A stretch of DNA of 64,000 nt from Pirellulaceae bacterium (GCA_026004775.1 BPJU01000002.1:366435-430434), one strand, 5' to 3'. Shown: positions 26,624 to 36,266, counted from the stretch's first letter. A program made the numbers and translations. Notes: generated from the letters alone by a model not told the origin.

Positions 26624-28312
26624 TCAGCTCGACAGCTTGAAGTAGACCTCTTCCAACGTGGTACGGCCAGCCATCGCTTGCTGGACCCCGTTCCATGCCA
26701 ACTCCTGCATCCCTTCGGAAACGGCGATCTCGCGCAGCTTGGAGGTGGGGAGCCCCGCTTCGATGGCTTTGATCAACTGGGGGGAAACTACCAGGATCTC
26801 GTAGATCGGAATTCTCCCGACGTAGCCGGTGCCGCCGCATTTCTTGCAGCCTTTGCCCGCAAAAAAGGTGGCGTTTTCCGGAACGGGGCGGTCCTGGAAA
26901 AGAAGCTCCAGCAGCCGCGGGTTCGGCTGAACCGGCTCTTTGCAATGCGGGCAAATACCCCGCAACAGCCGCTGCGCGTAGGCGGCCAACAGAGCGGCGG
27001 CAATCTTGAAGCGGTCCACTCCCAGATCGTTCAATCGCGGGATGGCACCGACGGCGTCGTTGGTATGTAACGTGCTGATCAACAGATGTCCGGTGAGGGC
27101 CGCCTGCACCGCCGTGGTGGCCGTTTCGTGATCGCGGATTTCACCCACCAGAATCACGTCCGGGTCTTGACGCATCAGGTATTTCAGCGCGTTGGCAAAA
27201 CCCATCCCGAACTCGTTGTTTGCTTGCACCTGATTGATTCCCGGCAACCGGAATTCGACCGGGTCTTCGACGGTGGAAATGTTGTACAGCGTCGAGTCGA
27301 TGTTGCTGAGCATCGTGTACATGGTGGTGGTCTTTCCGGAGCCTGTAGGACCGGTGACCACAATCATGCCATGCGGTTTGTCGATCAGCATGCGAGTGAT
27401 TTCGATTTCGCGTTCGGTCATCCCCAACGCTTCGAAGGTGAAGACGCGGTTGTTCTCGTTCAACACGCGCAAGCAGACCTTTTCGCCGATCACGGTGGGG
27501 ATGGTACTGACGCGAAAACTGGCTCGCAGGCCGCCGTCTTCGATCGTCAAGTTGCCGTCCTGCGGTTTGCGTTTCTCGGTGGTATCCATGTCGGCCATCA
27601 CTTTGATCCGCCCCACCACGGCCTCTTCGGTGTGCTTGGGGATCGTCATCACCTGCTGGAGGTTGCCATCGATGCGGTAGCGCACACGCATCTCGGGTGT
27701 GTGCGGTTCCAGGTGAATGTCGCTGGCCCCGGCATGGACGGCCCCCATCAGAATCGAGCGTACCAGACGCACCACGGGGGCCTCTTCACTCTCGGGTTCA
27801 GGCTCAGCCGCTTGTGCCGCTTCCTGCTCAACCCGAGACCGTAACTCATTTGCCTTGATGTCGACGATCGTTTGCCGGGCCGCAATGCGTTCGTCAAAAC
27901 ACGCATCCAGCGTCTCCAGCAGGTCGGTGTGCAACGTCACCACCGGCTCGACACAGTAGCCGGAGATCAGTTCCGCTTCCGAAATGGCTTCCATGTCGTC
28001 CGGGGCGACCATCGCCAACGTCATGCAGCCGTCGTGCACTTCGACCGGCACCATCTGCCGCTGCCGGGCCAGCGATTCGGGCAATAGCCGCACCACCTGA
28101 GTATGAACCTGGTCGGGGTGGACCCGGCGGAACGGCACCTCAAACTGCTCGGCCAGAGCTTCCCCCAACTGATCGACCGTGATCAGCCCGCGACTCAACA
28201 GCACCGCCCCAAGCATGCCCCGCCGTGCGGCTTGACTCTGCAAACACTCCTCGAGTTGCTCGGAAGTGAGCCAACCGCGGCGAACCAAGATGTCACCTAA
28301 GCGTCCCGCCAT
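26624..28312 (-). CDS. gspE: GspE/PilB-type secretion ATPase
   Basis: This is the cytoplasmic assembly ATPase of the type II secretion / type IV pilus family, 562 residues. An N-terminal MshEN-type domain (about 1-145) contains LGDILVRRGWLT. The ATPase core has Walker A GPTGSGKT (321-328), the Asp box STVEDPVEF (346-354), Walker B DVILVGEIRD (385-394) and STLHTND (413-419). A zinc-binding tetracysteine C454-C457 and C489-C492 is complete, as in GspE. GGAG lies upstream of the ATG. It is the first structural gene of the cluster, followed by gspF. Confidence 0.95.
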   Translation of the reverse strand: MAGRLGDILVRRGWLTSEQLEECLQSQAARRGMLGAVLLSRGLITVDQLGEALAEQFEVPFRRVHPDQVHTQVVRLLPESLARQRQMVPVEVHDGCMTLAMVAPDDMEAISEAELISGYCVEPVVTLHTDLLETLDACFDERIAARQTIVDIKANELRSRVEQEAAQAAEPEPESEEAPVVRLVRSILMGAVHAGASDIHLEPHTPEMRVRYRIDGNLQQVMTIPKHTEEAVVGRIKVMADMDTTEKRKPQDGNLTIEDGGLRASFRVSTIPTVIGEKVCLRVLNENNRVFTFEALGMTEREIEITRMLIDKPHGMIVVTGPTGSGKTTTMYTMLSNIDSTLYNISTVEDPVEFRLPGINQVQANNEFGMGFANALKYLMRQDPDVILVGEIRDHETATTAVQAALTGHLLISTLHTNDAVGAIPRLNDLGVDRFKIAAALLAAYAQRLLRGICPHCKEPVQPNPRLLELLFQDRPVPENATFFAGKGCKKCGGTGYVGRIPIYEILVVSPQLIKAIEAGLPTSKLREIAVSEGMQELAWNGVQQAMAGRTTLEEVYFKLSS

Positions 28313-28436
28313 CAGGATGAACTCCTCTATAGGCCACCGCGACGTCTTCTGTCCGTGGCAGGAGGGCGTGCCCTCCCGTTTCCCTAAACAAGCAGACGCG
28401 TTGCCGCACCTGCCCGCTTGTGGTTACGGCTGTCCG

Positions 28437-28835
28437 TCAAGTACCGACCGCTTCCCATTCTGCCACCAACTGCTCGACCTTGCGGTCCAGCGCCAGTGGA
28501 TCGTAGGGCAGAACGAGAAAATCCCGGGCCCCGGCCCGAAATGCTTTCTGGACTGTGTCCAATTCGGCATCCGTGGAAAGAACCAGTACCGGTAGCGCCG
28601 CCGTCGTCTCGTTGCGACTGACCGCATCCAACAGTCGCCATGCCTGGCCGTCCTCCAGCCGCAAGTCCACCATCAACAACCCTGCCGAGTCGTGCTCCAG
28701 ACCAGCCAGCGCCGCGTCCGCATCGTCATAGACAATCGGTTGAAAGCCCAACAGGTTCAGCCGGAAAGCGGTGACGTCGGCCAGCACGCGGTCGGGTGTG
28801 ACCAGTACCACGCGTCCGTTTGATTGCGTCGCCAT
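28437..28835 (-). CDS. Stand-alone receiver-like protein with a degenerate active site
   Basis: I start this at the ATG at 28835 (132 residues), with GGAGG about 10 nt upstream. It has the response-regulator receiver fold: VVLVTPDRVLAD, then LLMVDLRLEDG, then VLVLSTDAE and FLVLPYDPLAL. The phospho-acceptor aspartate (in MVDLRL) is present. However, the usual second N-terminal acidic residue is replaced (TPD), and the conserved lysine before Pro is Leu (VLPYDP). Phosphorylation-dependent switching is therefore doubtful. There is no output domain. It lies 124 bp upstream of gspE and may regulate the machine. Confidence 0.8.
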   Translation of the reverse strand: MATQSNGRVVLVTPDRVLADVTAFRLNLLGFQPIVYDDADAALAGLEHDSAGLLMVDLRLEDGQAWRLLDAVSRNETTAALPVLVLSTDAELDTVQKAFRAGARDFLVLPYDPLALDRKVEQLVAEWEAVGT

Positions 28836-29319
28836 GCGATCGTTTTCCTCCAATTGCTGGAATGCCCCTCAAGATAAGGTAGGTTGCGCGTTGTGTGAGT
28901 CAAAAGCCAAACGAAAACCAGGAGACCAAAATGATAGTACCTCCCAGACCTCCGAGTATTATGAAATACAGCAAGCTTTTGTCTTCCGTGGCCCCCCACT
29001 GAAAAATTCAAACGAATAAAACCACGGGTATGTTGGTGATTGCCACAAGCGGCACAAATTCCCTACAACCGGCACGGGCGTTACCAGCCGCAGCACATAA
29101 CATTCCTTCCGTGACCGCGTGCATCTAAAGCTATTTCGTATTGGTCGAACTCACATAACAGTTAGAATCGCCACGGAACGTAGAATGCGAATAGACTGTA
29201 TGAATGCCTATCACCTTGAAAAATTATCAACGAAAAGGTTCTGCTGCCAATTTTATGATGATTGGGAACCATGATATATGAGGTAAGAAGGGTGACCTAT
29301 ACCGGGAGAGGAATATCAT
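28836..29319. other. AT-rich divergent intergenic region
   Basis: About 480 bp lie between the receiver gene (minus) and the GspC-like gene (plus). The base composition is clearly lower in GC than its surroundings, especially 28870-29030 and 29100-29300. No open frame here has a ribosome site or recognisable sequence. It should contain the promoters of both transcripts of the secretion locus. I cannot place them with confidence. Confidence 0.5.
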
Positions 29320-30108
29320 ATGGTCGGGCGCAAGCGGGCTGTCGCGTACGGGCTCATCGCGGTGGGGCTGGTCTTGGCAGGCTACTATGTGGTTCGGCCG
29401 AAAGGCGAGACGCCGGTTGTCGAGCCGAAACCAGCCGGGTTGGCACAGCGTGAGCTTCTTCCGCCGGCCGGCCCGGCAAGCCCCGCGACAGGAGGAACGA
29501 GCGGCAGCGACCCGATGGACGACGATCTTTCGAGTAAAGAGACTGTTGCATCGGCGGCCGAGCAGACTTCGGGCCAGCAGCAATTCAATCTGTTTGCCCC
29601 ACCCAAAATAGAGATGCCGGTGGTGCGCGAGCGGCAGTCGGGCGAAGAGAAAGAGTCGGTGCGGCTGGTGGGTTTCGTCAATGTGGATAAGTTGAAAGTG
29701 CTGCTGGCATTCGAGAGCGGATTGAGGGCGATGGAGGTCGGTGACGTTTATCGCAAGGTCGAAGTGGTACAAATCGACCCGCCGCGCGTAACCCTCCAAA
29801 AGGGGCAGGAACGATGGATTACGACGCTTTTTGATCAACCCGTGATTCACACAACACACCAGGAAGCAGGCCCCCGTGCTTCGCCGCAAGTAACGATTGG
29901 TAGCAGCGCCGGGCGCTCCCCGTTCGCGCCGATGGCATCGGGCGGCGTTGCCAGCCCACCCGGCGGCAATACGTCTTCGCCGGCGAACCATTCCGAACCG
30001 GAGATCTTCGGTGGGCTTGCGGCGCCACCCGGCATTGACGACTTGCCGATGCCCGAACTTCCGGAACTGCCACCGCTGCCCGGCCAGGAACCGAAAAAGA
30101 CCAAATAG
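29320..30108 (+). CDS. GspC/PilP-like periplasmic protein
   Basis: The 262-residue protein has one N-terminal membrane helix (residues 8-24), a Pro/Ser linker and a QFNLFAPPK segment. A compact domain at about 114-171 (VRLVGFVNVDKLKVLLAFES, then AMEVGDVYRKVEVVQIDPP) has the strand pattern of the GspC HR domain or PilP. A disordered, proline-rich tail follows. GGAGAGG lies 8 nt before the ATG. GspC/PilP proteins bridge the inner platform to the secretin, and this is the only such component seen here. The gene diverges from the minus-strand cluster. The family call is from pattern and context, so it is moderate. Confidence 0.65.
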   Translation: MVGRKRAVAYGLIAVGLVLAGYYVVRPKGETPVVEPKPAGLAQRELLPPAGPASPATGGTSGSDPMDDDLSSKETVASAAEQTSGQQQFNLFAPPKIEMPVVRERQSGEEKESVRLVGFVNVDKLKVLLAFESGLRAMEVGDVYRKVEVVQIDPPRVTLQKGQERWITTLFDQPVIHTTHQEAGPRASPQVTIGSSAGRSPFAPMASGGVASPPGGNTSSPANHSEPEIFGGLAAPPGIDDLPMPELPELPPLPGQEPKKTK

Positions 30109-30170
30109 GGTCATTCCGCGATGCAACCCGGTAGAGCGACCACGAGCTGCGGAAAATCCGGCCAGGCGTG

Positions 30171-31013
30171 CTAGTGTGGCTGAGGGTCGACCGGGCCGAC
30201 CTGCGGTTCGGCCGGTCGCTCCCGCCATTCGTGCCACAGGCAAGTAACAGGAGAGGAGCTTGGCGAGTGCAGGCACAGGGCGCCGAGAAACTCGGCACCC
30301 AGCCGCAGGCGGACCAGATGCCAGGATTCGGGCGGCCCGCAGTCGTGCCGGCATCGAATCAGACGCGCCTGCGCCGAGTCCAGATCACAGGCAAAGCTCT
30401 CCAAGGGCATGGCCAGCCCCGTTCCGACCGCTTTGATGAAGGCCTCCTTCATCGTCCATAGTTCCAGGAACCGCCTGGCTTGCATGCGGGGTTCCAGCCG
30501 CCGGAGGGCGGCTACTTCCTCGGGAGCAAAATAACGTGCGGCAATATCCAGGTTCACGCGCCGGTCGCATCGCTCCAGGTCAATTCCCAGGGAACTGTGA
30601 CGAGTAAAGGCACAAACCGCGGCACCGCGGGTGTGAGCCAAATTGAAAAACACGTCGGGCTCGGGGCCGCCCCAAACCGGCTTTCCATAAGACGTCCAGC
30701 CCAGCGGTACGGCGCACGGCTCGACCTGCATCTGGCGGCTCAACAACGAGCGCATCAACGCACGCCCCACAAGGAATTCGGCACGCGCTGGGCACGACCG
30801 ATAGTTCTCGGCTTCGGCTAGCTCTTCGTCGCGCAGCCACCGCCGCCATCCGGGCCATGCGGCGTCCGGTACCCGTTCCGTCCAGGCATACCAGATATGG
30901 ACCGTGATCAACTGCGTCCTCGTCAACCGCTCGGCGTATTGATATTGTGTTGGATCCACTGTCGCGAAGAGCAGATCACGGACATCGCCCCGCGACAGCG
31001 TGCTCTGTCTCAT
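30171..31013 (-). CDS. Sfp-type 4'-phosphopantetheinyl transferase
   Basis: This 280-residue enzyme transfers 4'-phosphopantetheine from CoA to a serine of a carrier protein, activating fatty-acid, polyketide or peptide synthases. The family signatures are FNLAHT (123-128), GIDLE (143-147, with metal-binding Asp and Glu) and WTMKEAFIKA (186-195). The length is normal for the Sfp/Gsp type. It converges on the GspC-like gene and has no nearby synthase gene, so its carrier protein is not identifiable from this window. Confidence 0.92.
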   Translation of the reverse strand: MRQSTLSRGDVRDLLFATVDPTQYQYAERLTRTQLITVHIWYAWTERVPDAAWPGWRRWLRDEELAEAENYRSCPARAEFLVGRALMRSLLSRQMQVEPCAVPLGWTSYGKPVWGGPEPDVFFNLAHTRGAAVCAFTRHSSLGIDLERCDRRVNLDIAARYFAPEEVAALRRLEPRMQARRFLELWTMKEAFIKAVGTGLAMPLESFACDLDSAQARLIRCRHDCGPPESWHLVRLRLGAEFLGALCLHSPSSSPVTCLWHEWRERPAEPQVGPVDPQPH

Positions 31014-31118
31014 CGGACCCCGACAGCTGTCCGCCTGAAATTTTCGCGGCTAAAGCCGATTATACGGCACTAACGGCCGGCTGTTGTTGAACCGTGGGGG
31101 AAGAACTGACCGGACACT

Positions 31119-34100
31119 CTAACGGGTTTCAACCCAATTGACGACACGCACTCCGGCAGCGAACGGGTATTCATAAGCACCGATTTCCCATTTGCCGTAT
31201 TTGGGGCGCGTCAAGCCGAGAATGTCGACATCCACCTTGCCCGGCATGTCGCGTCCCTGGTTGATGGCGGCCGACGCAGCCGAAAGCGAAAAGTCACCGG
31301 CCGACGGATCGGTGAAAGCCGGATCGCCCGCAATCAGCGCTTCGGACGAGACTGGCCCGCGTGCCGGCACGCGGTAGCCGTATATCAGGTTGTTGCCGCT
31401 GTACATGCTGCCGTTGCCGGTAACCACGATGCCGTAGCTCCCACCCGGCGCCGCTACGATCGTATTGATCACCTGGGTCTGCCCGCCGTACTGGTAGATG
31501 CCATAACCGGGACAATAGCCCACGGTCGAATTCCAGAGTCGCACCGAAGTGTTTCGGTCCGGAAAATGGTATAGATAGGCACCGCGACTACTATTTGCCA
31601 ACACGGTGTTGCGCAATAATAGCTCACTTCCGTAGCTCAGAAGAGCCCAATCGGTGTGGCCTTGGATGATCGAGCGATCCACCACGGCGTTGTTGGAATA
31701 GTATGTGTAAATTCCTCGCCGTGATTTACTCCTGTCTCCCAGGAATACACATTGCTCGACTATCAGATTGCCGTAGTAATTCACCAGACCATAACTTCCA
31801 TATTGCTCGACCCGGCAGGAAGCCAGTTCCAGTTGGGCCGGATTGTTACGGTCTGAAGAGTGGTAAATGCCGTAGCCCGAACAGTTGCGAACCACCAGTT
31901 GTTGCACGACCGGCGGCACCTGGTCCGCACGGCTCCAGATGTACACGCCGTGGCCGACACGCTCGATCGGCGAGTCCTTGGCGACGAGTGACGCGGACTG
32001 CAATCGGATGGCCCACGAACCAATATCTGCAATCGTGCAACCGTCCAGCACCACGTGGCAGGCTTCAGCGTAGAGGCCATACGCTCCGTTTTTCGATAGG
32101 TCGATTCCTGCCAGCAGCCTTTTGCCGTCGGGCTCATCCCCAGACACATATAACCCATATCCATTGCCGGAAAGAGCTCGGTTGTCACCGGCAAATGTCA
32201 GTCGCGAATACCGCACGACGGCGGCCCAGTAGCGGTTTTCCGAAATGCTTGTGTTGTCCAATGTCAGGTGTGCGTAGTTCACATATGGGCCGCCGTAGTT
32301 GCGCAACACGTTGCAATTGGCCAGTCGCACCACGGCCCGCTCCTCCCACGGAACACTCGCCGAATCATGGGCATAAACGGCGTATCCACCCGAGTTGTCG
32401 CTGATCGTACAACGAATCAGTTCCGCATTTCCTTCATAGCAATACACTCCGTACGACTGGCAGGCCGTGATGGGAGTATCAACTATCCTGTAGCTGCCAA
32501 GGCCGCCGTCTTGCCGCCGGCAGTACAGGTAGATGCCGGCCCGATTGGCGGATATGCTACAGCCGTTTATTTCTACATTGCCATGATAGGAGACAATCGA
32601 CCAGCTTCCGTTGTTCGCCGATTTGCAGTTTTCCAGACGCAGCGTATCGCGTGCCTGCGAAGCTCCTGAATGGTAGATTCCATATCCGCTGTTATCCGTC
32701 ACTTCGACACCAGCGACCACGGGCCGATATCGGTTGGCTGTGCTGCTTGTGATATAAAGCCCGTGTCCGTTGTTCTTGATGGGGGAACGAACCGCAGTAA
32801 CAGAGCCGCCGATCACCGCCATCCCCCAGCTTCCCATTTTCTCAATACGGCAGTCTTCCAGTTCCAACCGGCAATCAACGGCGTAAAGTCCATACGCACC
32901 GTTTTCGGATACATTCAGTCCGCGTAAACGCCTGGGCCCTTCCGGGCCGTCTCCTGCCAGGTACAACCCGTAACCATTGCGCTGGATCGCGTAGGGCTGG
33001 TTGATAATCTGGAAATCTCCCCGGTTGCATACGATGCCCCAATAGGTGTTTTGCTCGATGCGCGTGTTGTCGATGACCAATCGCGCGTAATAGACGTAGG
33101 GTCCGCCGTAGTTGCCGGTGATCTCGCAGTTGCGCACGGCCACCTGGACTCGTTGGTCCCAATCCACATTGGGGTCTTCGTAGCAATAAACTGCGTAGCT
33201 TCGGCTGTTGCCGCTCCATTGGCAACGGGTGGCTTCGACGGACGAGTGCGTCGTATGCAAACCATACGACTGGTTGTTGGTGATCTGGCAGCGATCGAGC
33301 CGGTGGTTGCCGGGACCTCCGTTCTGGCGATGGCGGTACAGATACAAGCCGCCCCCATTGGCGTCGAAGACCGAGTTTTCTATCACGGCATTGGCATAGT
33401 ATGAAACCAACGCCCAGCTCTTGTTTCCCCGCACGCCGGCATTCTGGACAGTCAGCACGTCGGGGTCTTGCCAGTTGCCCGAATGATAAAGCCCGTAACC
33501 TGAGTTGTTGACGACTTCGATCCCCTGTAACACCGGACGGTAACGATTCGATGCGCGGCTATAAACCACGATACCGTGTCCGTTATCGCGGATGGGCGAG
33601 TTGTCAGCCTTGAGCGAGGCTCCGTTAAGCGCCAAGCCCCAGCTTTGCATTTTTTCGATACGGCAATCGGTCAGTTCCAACTGGCAATCCAGGGCGTATA
33701 TCCCATAGGCCCCGTTGTTGGATACATCCAAAGCGTGAAAGCGTCGAGGTCCTTCGGGGCCATCCCCCGCAAGGTACAGCCCGTAGCCATTGCCTGTAAT
33801 CGCGTACGGTTGATTGACGATCTGAAAATCACCGCGATTGCAAACCAATCCCCAGTACGTGTTGTTTTCGATGCGGCAGTTGTCAACACGAAGCAGCGCG
33901 TAGTTGACATAAGGACCTCCATAATTTCCCGTGATGGTGCAGCGCGTTAAAGTGGCCTGGACCCGTTGCTCCCACGGCACATCCGCCTGCTCATTGCAAT
34001 AGACCGCATAACTTCGGGTGTTGTTGGTAATCGCGCAGTCGGAAGCCATCACGCCAGCGTGATGGGCGTAGATGCCGTAGGAGTTGCAGTCGGCGATCGA

Positions 34101-36266
34101 AGTGGATTGAATCCTGTGGGATCCGGGGCCGCCGCTCTGGCGGTTGTTGTACAAGTAAACACCACCGCCGCACCGGGAAACCGAGCAGCCGGCCAAAGCG
34201 GCGTTGCCGTAGTAGGAAACGAAGGCCCAACTGCCGTTGCTGCGAATGGCGCAGTTCTGGAGCGTCACTTCGTCCGGCTGCCGCCAATCGGACGAGTGAT
34301 AGACACCGTATCCGGAATTCTGTTCCACGACGGCCCCCTCGATCGAAATCCGCACGCGATTGGCGGCGTTGCTTACCAGCCGCAGGCCGTGGCCGCTGTT
34401 TTTGATGGGGGAGTTGTGGAACGTAAGCGAGGCTCCGTGGGCCAGCACCGCCCACCCTTGCATTTTTTCAATGCGGCAGTTGCGAAGCTCCACCTGGCAG
34501 TCGCGCAGGTATAGGCCATACGAGCCGTTTTCGGAGACATCGAGACTGTCGAACCGCCGGTTTCCCTCCGGGCCGTCCCCGGCCACATAGACGCCGTAGC
34601 CGTTTCGTTTGATGGCGGCCGCCTGCCGCTCAAAACGAAAATCGCCGTAGTCACACACCAGCCCCCAGTACCGGTTTTCTTCGATGACGCATCGGTCGAT
34701 CGTCAGGCGACTGTAGCGGGCGTAGGGGCCACCGTAATTCTTGGTAAGGTCGCACTGCCGAAGCAGCACCTGGGCACGCCGGTTCCAGCTCTGCTGCCCA
34801 TCAGCGACCGCATACACGGCATAACCGCCGTTGCCGGTAACCTGGCAGTCCTGTACCGTCACGTCCGCATAGTAGCTTACGATCCCATATGCTCGATTGC
34901 CGCTGATGGTTGACTTGTGCAACGACAGATCGCGGCTGTTAGCGACCGCAACGTAGTTGTGTAAGCCATGACCGCCGTTTTGGGATGACACACAATCGCG
35001 AACAGAGAGTTCGCCGTAATAGGACAAAATCCCGTGACTGCCGTTTTCCGCAATCACGCAATTTTGTAATTGTGTCTTGGCAGGTGCGGAGGGATTCGAA
35101 TAGTGGTAAAAACCGACTCCACGATTACCCCGGATTTCCAGATTACTGACAGAAAGATCGCCGTACGAATCATGGCTGTAGGCGAGAACCCCGTGGTAAT
35201 TGTTGCTGACCAGGCTGCCGCGCCCGTCCACCGACGAGTACATCAACACCATCGCCCAGCCGTCGTTGTCCTGTATGCGGCAGTTGCGCAACCGCAGGTC
35301 ACACAGCACCGCGTACAAGGCGTAGCTGCCGTTGTTGGCGAAGACATAGCCGTCCAGTTGAACTTTCTTTTGGTTGGCGGGGGCGACCAGGTATAATCCA
35401 TTGCCGTTGTTGGAAACGCCCGGCGTTTGTCGCTTGAATTCCAGTTCACTGTAAGCTGCGACGATCCCCCAATAACGGTTTTGCTCGATGCGCGTGTTTT
35501 CCACGATCAGGCGGCCGTAACTCACATACGGACCACCGAAATTTTCGCGAATGCTGCTGTCGCGAAGATGCACGGTACGCGGGCGGTTCTGGTCCGACAC
35601 GTGGTAAATCGCGTAAGCTCCGGCCTGGCGTATGTCGGTTTGTAACAAAGTCAGGTCTTGCCGATAACTGATAATGGCATAAGAACGCAACTGCTCGAAC
35701 AGGCACTCAGCGACCACCGCTTCGCTGTCCGATGCCACCAAGCCATAGACGACGCCCGGCTCAAACCGGCACCGCCGCAACTCCAGACCGGAAGACGCGG
35801 TGGCATAAATCCCGTAGTTGTTCGCGGAGCTGGAGGGGCGCAGGGTGAAGCCTTCCAAGACGTAGTGCTCCGCGCGATCCAGCACGAAGCTGTAGGTGTT
35901 GTTGGGTGAGATCACGACGGGACCGCTATCGCCGGTGTAGACCCCGGTAACGTCGGCGACGAACCGGATCGGCCGGTTGGGTTGCCCGGAACGCCCACAA
36001 CGCACCGATTCGTTGTACGTGCCGCCGCCTACATACACCACATCCCCCGGAGCCACCACTTGGGCAGCCCGGCTGATCGTCCTCCACGCCTGCTGGGGCG
36101 AGCCCCCGGAAGCACTGTCGCTGCCCGACGTACGCACGTAGTACGTTCTCCCCGAGCCCTGGGCGCAAGCGACGTCGCCGGGTAAGGGTGCGCCGATCAT
36201 CGCGAGCCAGCAAGACACCAGACACGCAATTCCACCCAGGCGCGGTACAAAGCTTCTTTTTTTCAT
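31119..36266 (-). CDS. Giant secreted right-handed beta-helix protein with 271-residue super-repeats
   Basis: The start is taken at the ATG at 36266 (1715 residues); the frame is open further to 36413. Residues 1-35 form a signal peptide ending ACA|Q. The N-terminal domain (YYVRTSGSDSASGG, then PGDVVYVGGGTYNE) is the entry to a parallel beta-helix of the pectate-lyase/DUF1565 type. The body repeats short rungs such as NSGYGLYHS and SWALVSYYAN. A larger period of exactly 271 residues is marked by NYGGPY at 510, 781, 1052 and 1323. A more diverged first copy (NFGGPY at 242) lies 268 residues earlier. The C-terminus has DPAFTDPSAGDFSL and WEIGAYEY, typical of beta-helix proteins. No catalytic motif is evident; carbohydrate or surface binding is a guess. 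Confidence 0.9.
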   Translation of the reverse strand: MKKRSFVPRLGGIACLVSCWLAMIGAPLPGDVACAQGSGRTYYVRTSGSDSASGGSPQQAWRTISRAAQVVAPGDVVYVGGGTYNESVRCGRSGQPNRPIRFVADVTGVYTGDSGPVVISPNNTYSFVLDRAEHYVLEGFTLRPSSSANNYGIYATASSGLELRRCRFEPGVVYGLVASDSEAVVAECLFEQLRSYAIISYRQDLTLLQTDIRQAGAYAIYHVSDQNRPRTVHLRDSSIRENFGGPYVSYGRLIVENTRIEQNRYWGIVAAYSELEFKRQTPGVSNNGNGLYLVAPANQKKVQLDGYVFANNGSYALYAVLCDLRLRNCRIQDNDGWAMVLMYSSVDGRGSLVSNNYHGVLAYSHDSYGDLSVSNLEIRGNRGVGFYHYSNPSAPAKTQLQNCVIAENGSHGILSYYGELSVRDCVSSQNGGHGLHNYVAVANSRDLSLHKSTISGNRAYGIVSYYADVTVQDCQVTGNGGYAVYAVADGQQSWNRRAQVLLRQCDLTKNYGGPYARYSRLTIDRCVIEENRYWGLVCDYGDFRFERQAAAIKRNGYGVYVAGDGPEGNRRFDSLDVSENGSYGLYLRDCQVELRNCRIEKMQGWAVLAHGASLTFHNSPIKNSGHGLRLVSNAANRVRISIEGAVVEQNSGYGVYHSSDWRQPDEVTLQNCAIRSNGSWAFVSYYGNAALAGCSVSRCGGGVYLYNNRQSGGPGSHRIQSTSIADCNSYGIYAHHAGVMASDCAITNNTRSYAVYCNEQADVPWEQRVQATLTRCTITGNYGGPYVNYALLRVDNCRIENNTYWGLVCNRGDFQIVNQPYAITGNGYGLYLAGDGPEGPRRFHALDVSNNGAYGIYALDCQLELTDCRIEKMQSWGLALNGASLKADNSPIRDNGHGIVVYSRASNRYRPVLQGIEVVNNSGYGLYHSGNWQDPDVLTVQNAGVRGNKSWALVSYYANAVIENSVFDANGGGLYLYRHRQNGGPGNHRLDRCQITNNQSYGLHTTHSSVEATRCQWSGNSRSYAVYCYEDPNVDWDQRVQVAVRNCEITGNYGGPYVYYARLVIDNTRIEQNTYWGIVCNRGDFQIINQPYAIQRNGYGLYLAGDGPEGPRRLRGLNVSENGAYGLYAVDCRLELEDCRIEKMGSWGMAVIGGSVTAVRSPIKNNGHGLYITSSTANRYRPVVAGVEVTDNSGYGIYHSGASQARDTLRLENCKSANNGSWSIVSYHGNVEINGCSISANRAGIYLYCRRQDGGLGSYRIVDTPITACQSYGVYCYEGNAELIRCTISDNSGGYAVYAHDSASVPWEERAVVRLANCNVLRNYGGPYVNYAHLTLDNTSISENRYWAAVVRYSRLTFAGDNRALSGNGYGLYVSGDEPDGKRLLAGIDLSKNGAYGLYAEACHVVLDGCTIADIGSWAIRLQSASLVAKDSPIERVGHGVYIWSRADQVPPVVQQLVVRNCSGYGIYHSSDRNNPAQLELASCRVEQYGSYGLVNYYGNLIVEQCVFLGDRSKSRRGIYTYYSNNAVVDRSIIQGHTDWALLSYGSELLLRNTVLANSSRGAYLYHFPDRNTSVRLWNSTVGYCPGYGIYQYGGQTQVINTIVAAPGGSYGIVVTGNGSMYSGNNLIYGYRVPARGPVSSEALIAGDPAFTDPSAGDFSLSAASAAINQGRDMPGKVDVDILGLTRPKYGKWEIGAYEYPFAAGVRVVNWVETR
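31736..35543 (-). repeat. 813-bp (271-residue) tandem super-repeats inside the beta-helix gene
   Basis: Copies begin, using the NYGGPY codons as anchors, at 34739, 33926, 33113 and 32300, each exactly 813 bp apart. A diverged copy at 35543 is 804 bp from the next. Other anchors, such as NGYGLYLAGDGPEG, give the same 271-residue spacing. The second and third full copies are very similar, the outer ones less so. This suggests internal duplication or unequal crossing-over, with the newest copies in the centre. Confidence 0.9.

Noticed and set aside
29227-30354. 375-residue minus-strand open frame opposite the GspC-like gene
   Set aside because: The plus-strand gene has a ribosome site, a membrane helix and a plausible domain; the reverse frame is Arg/Cys-rich, has no such signals and overlaps the transferase gene.
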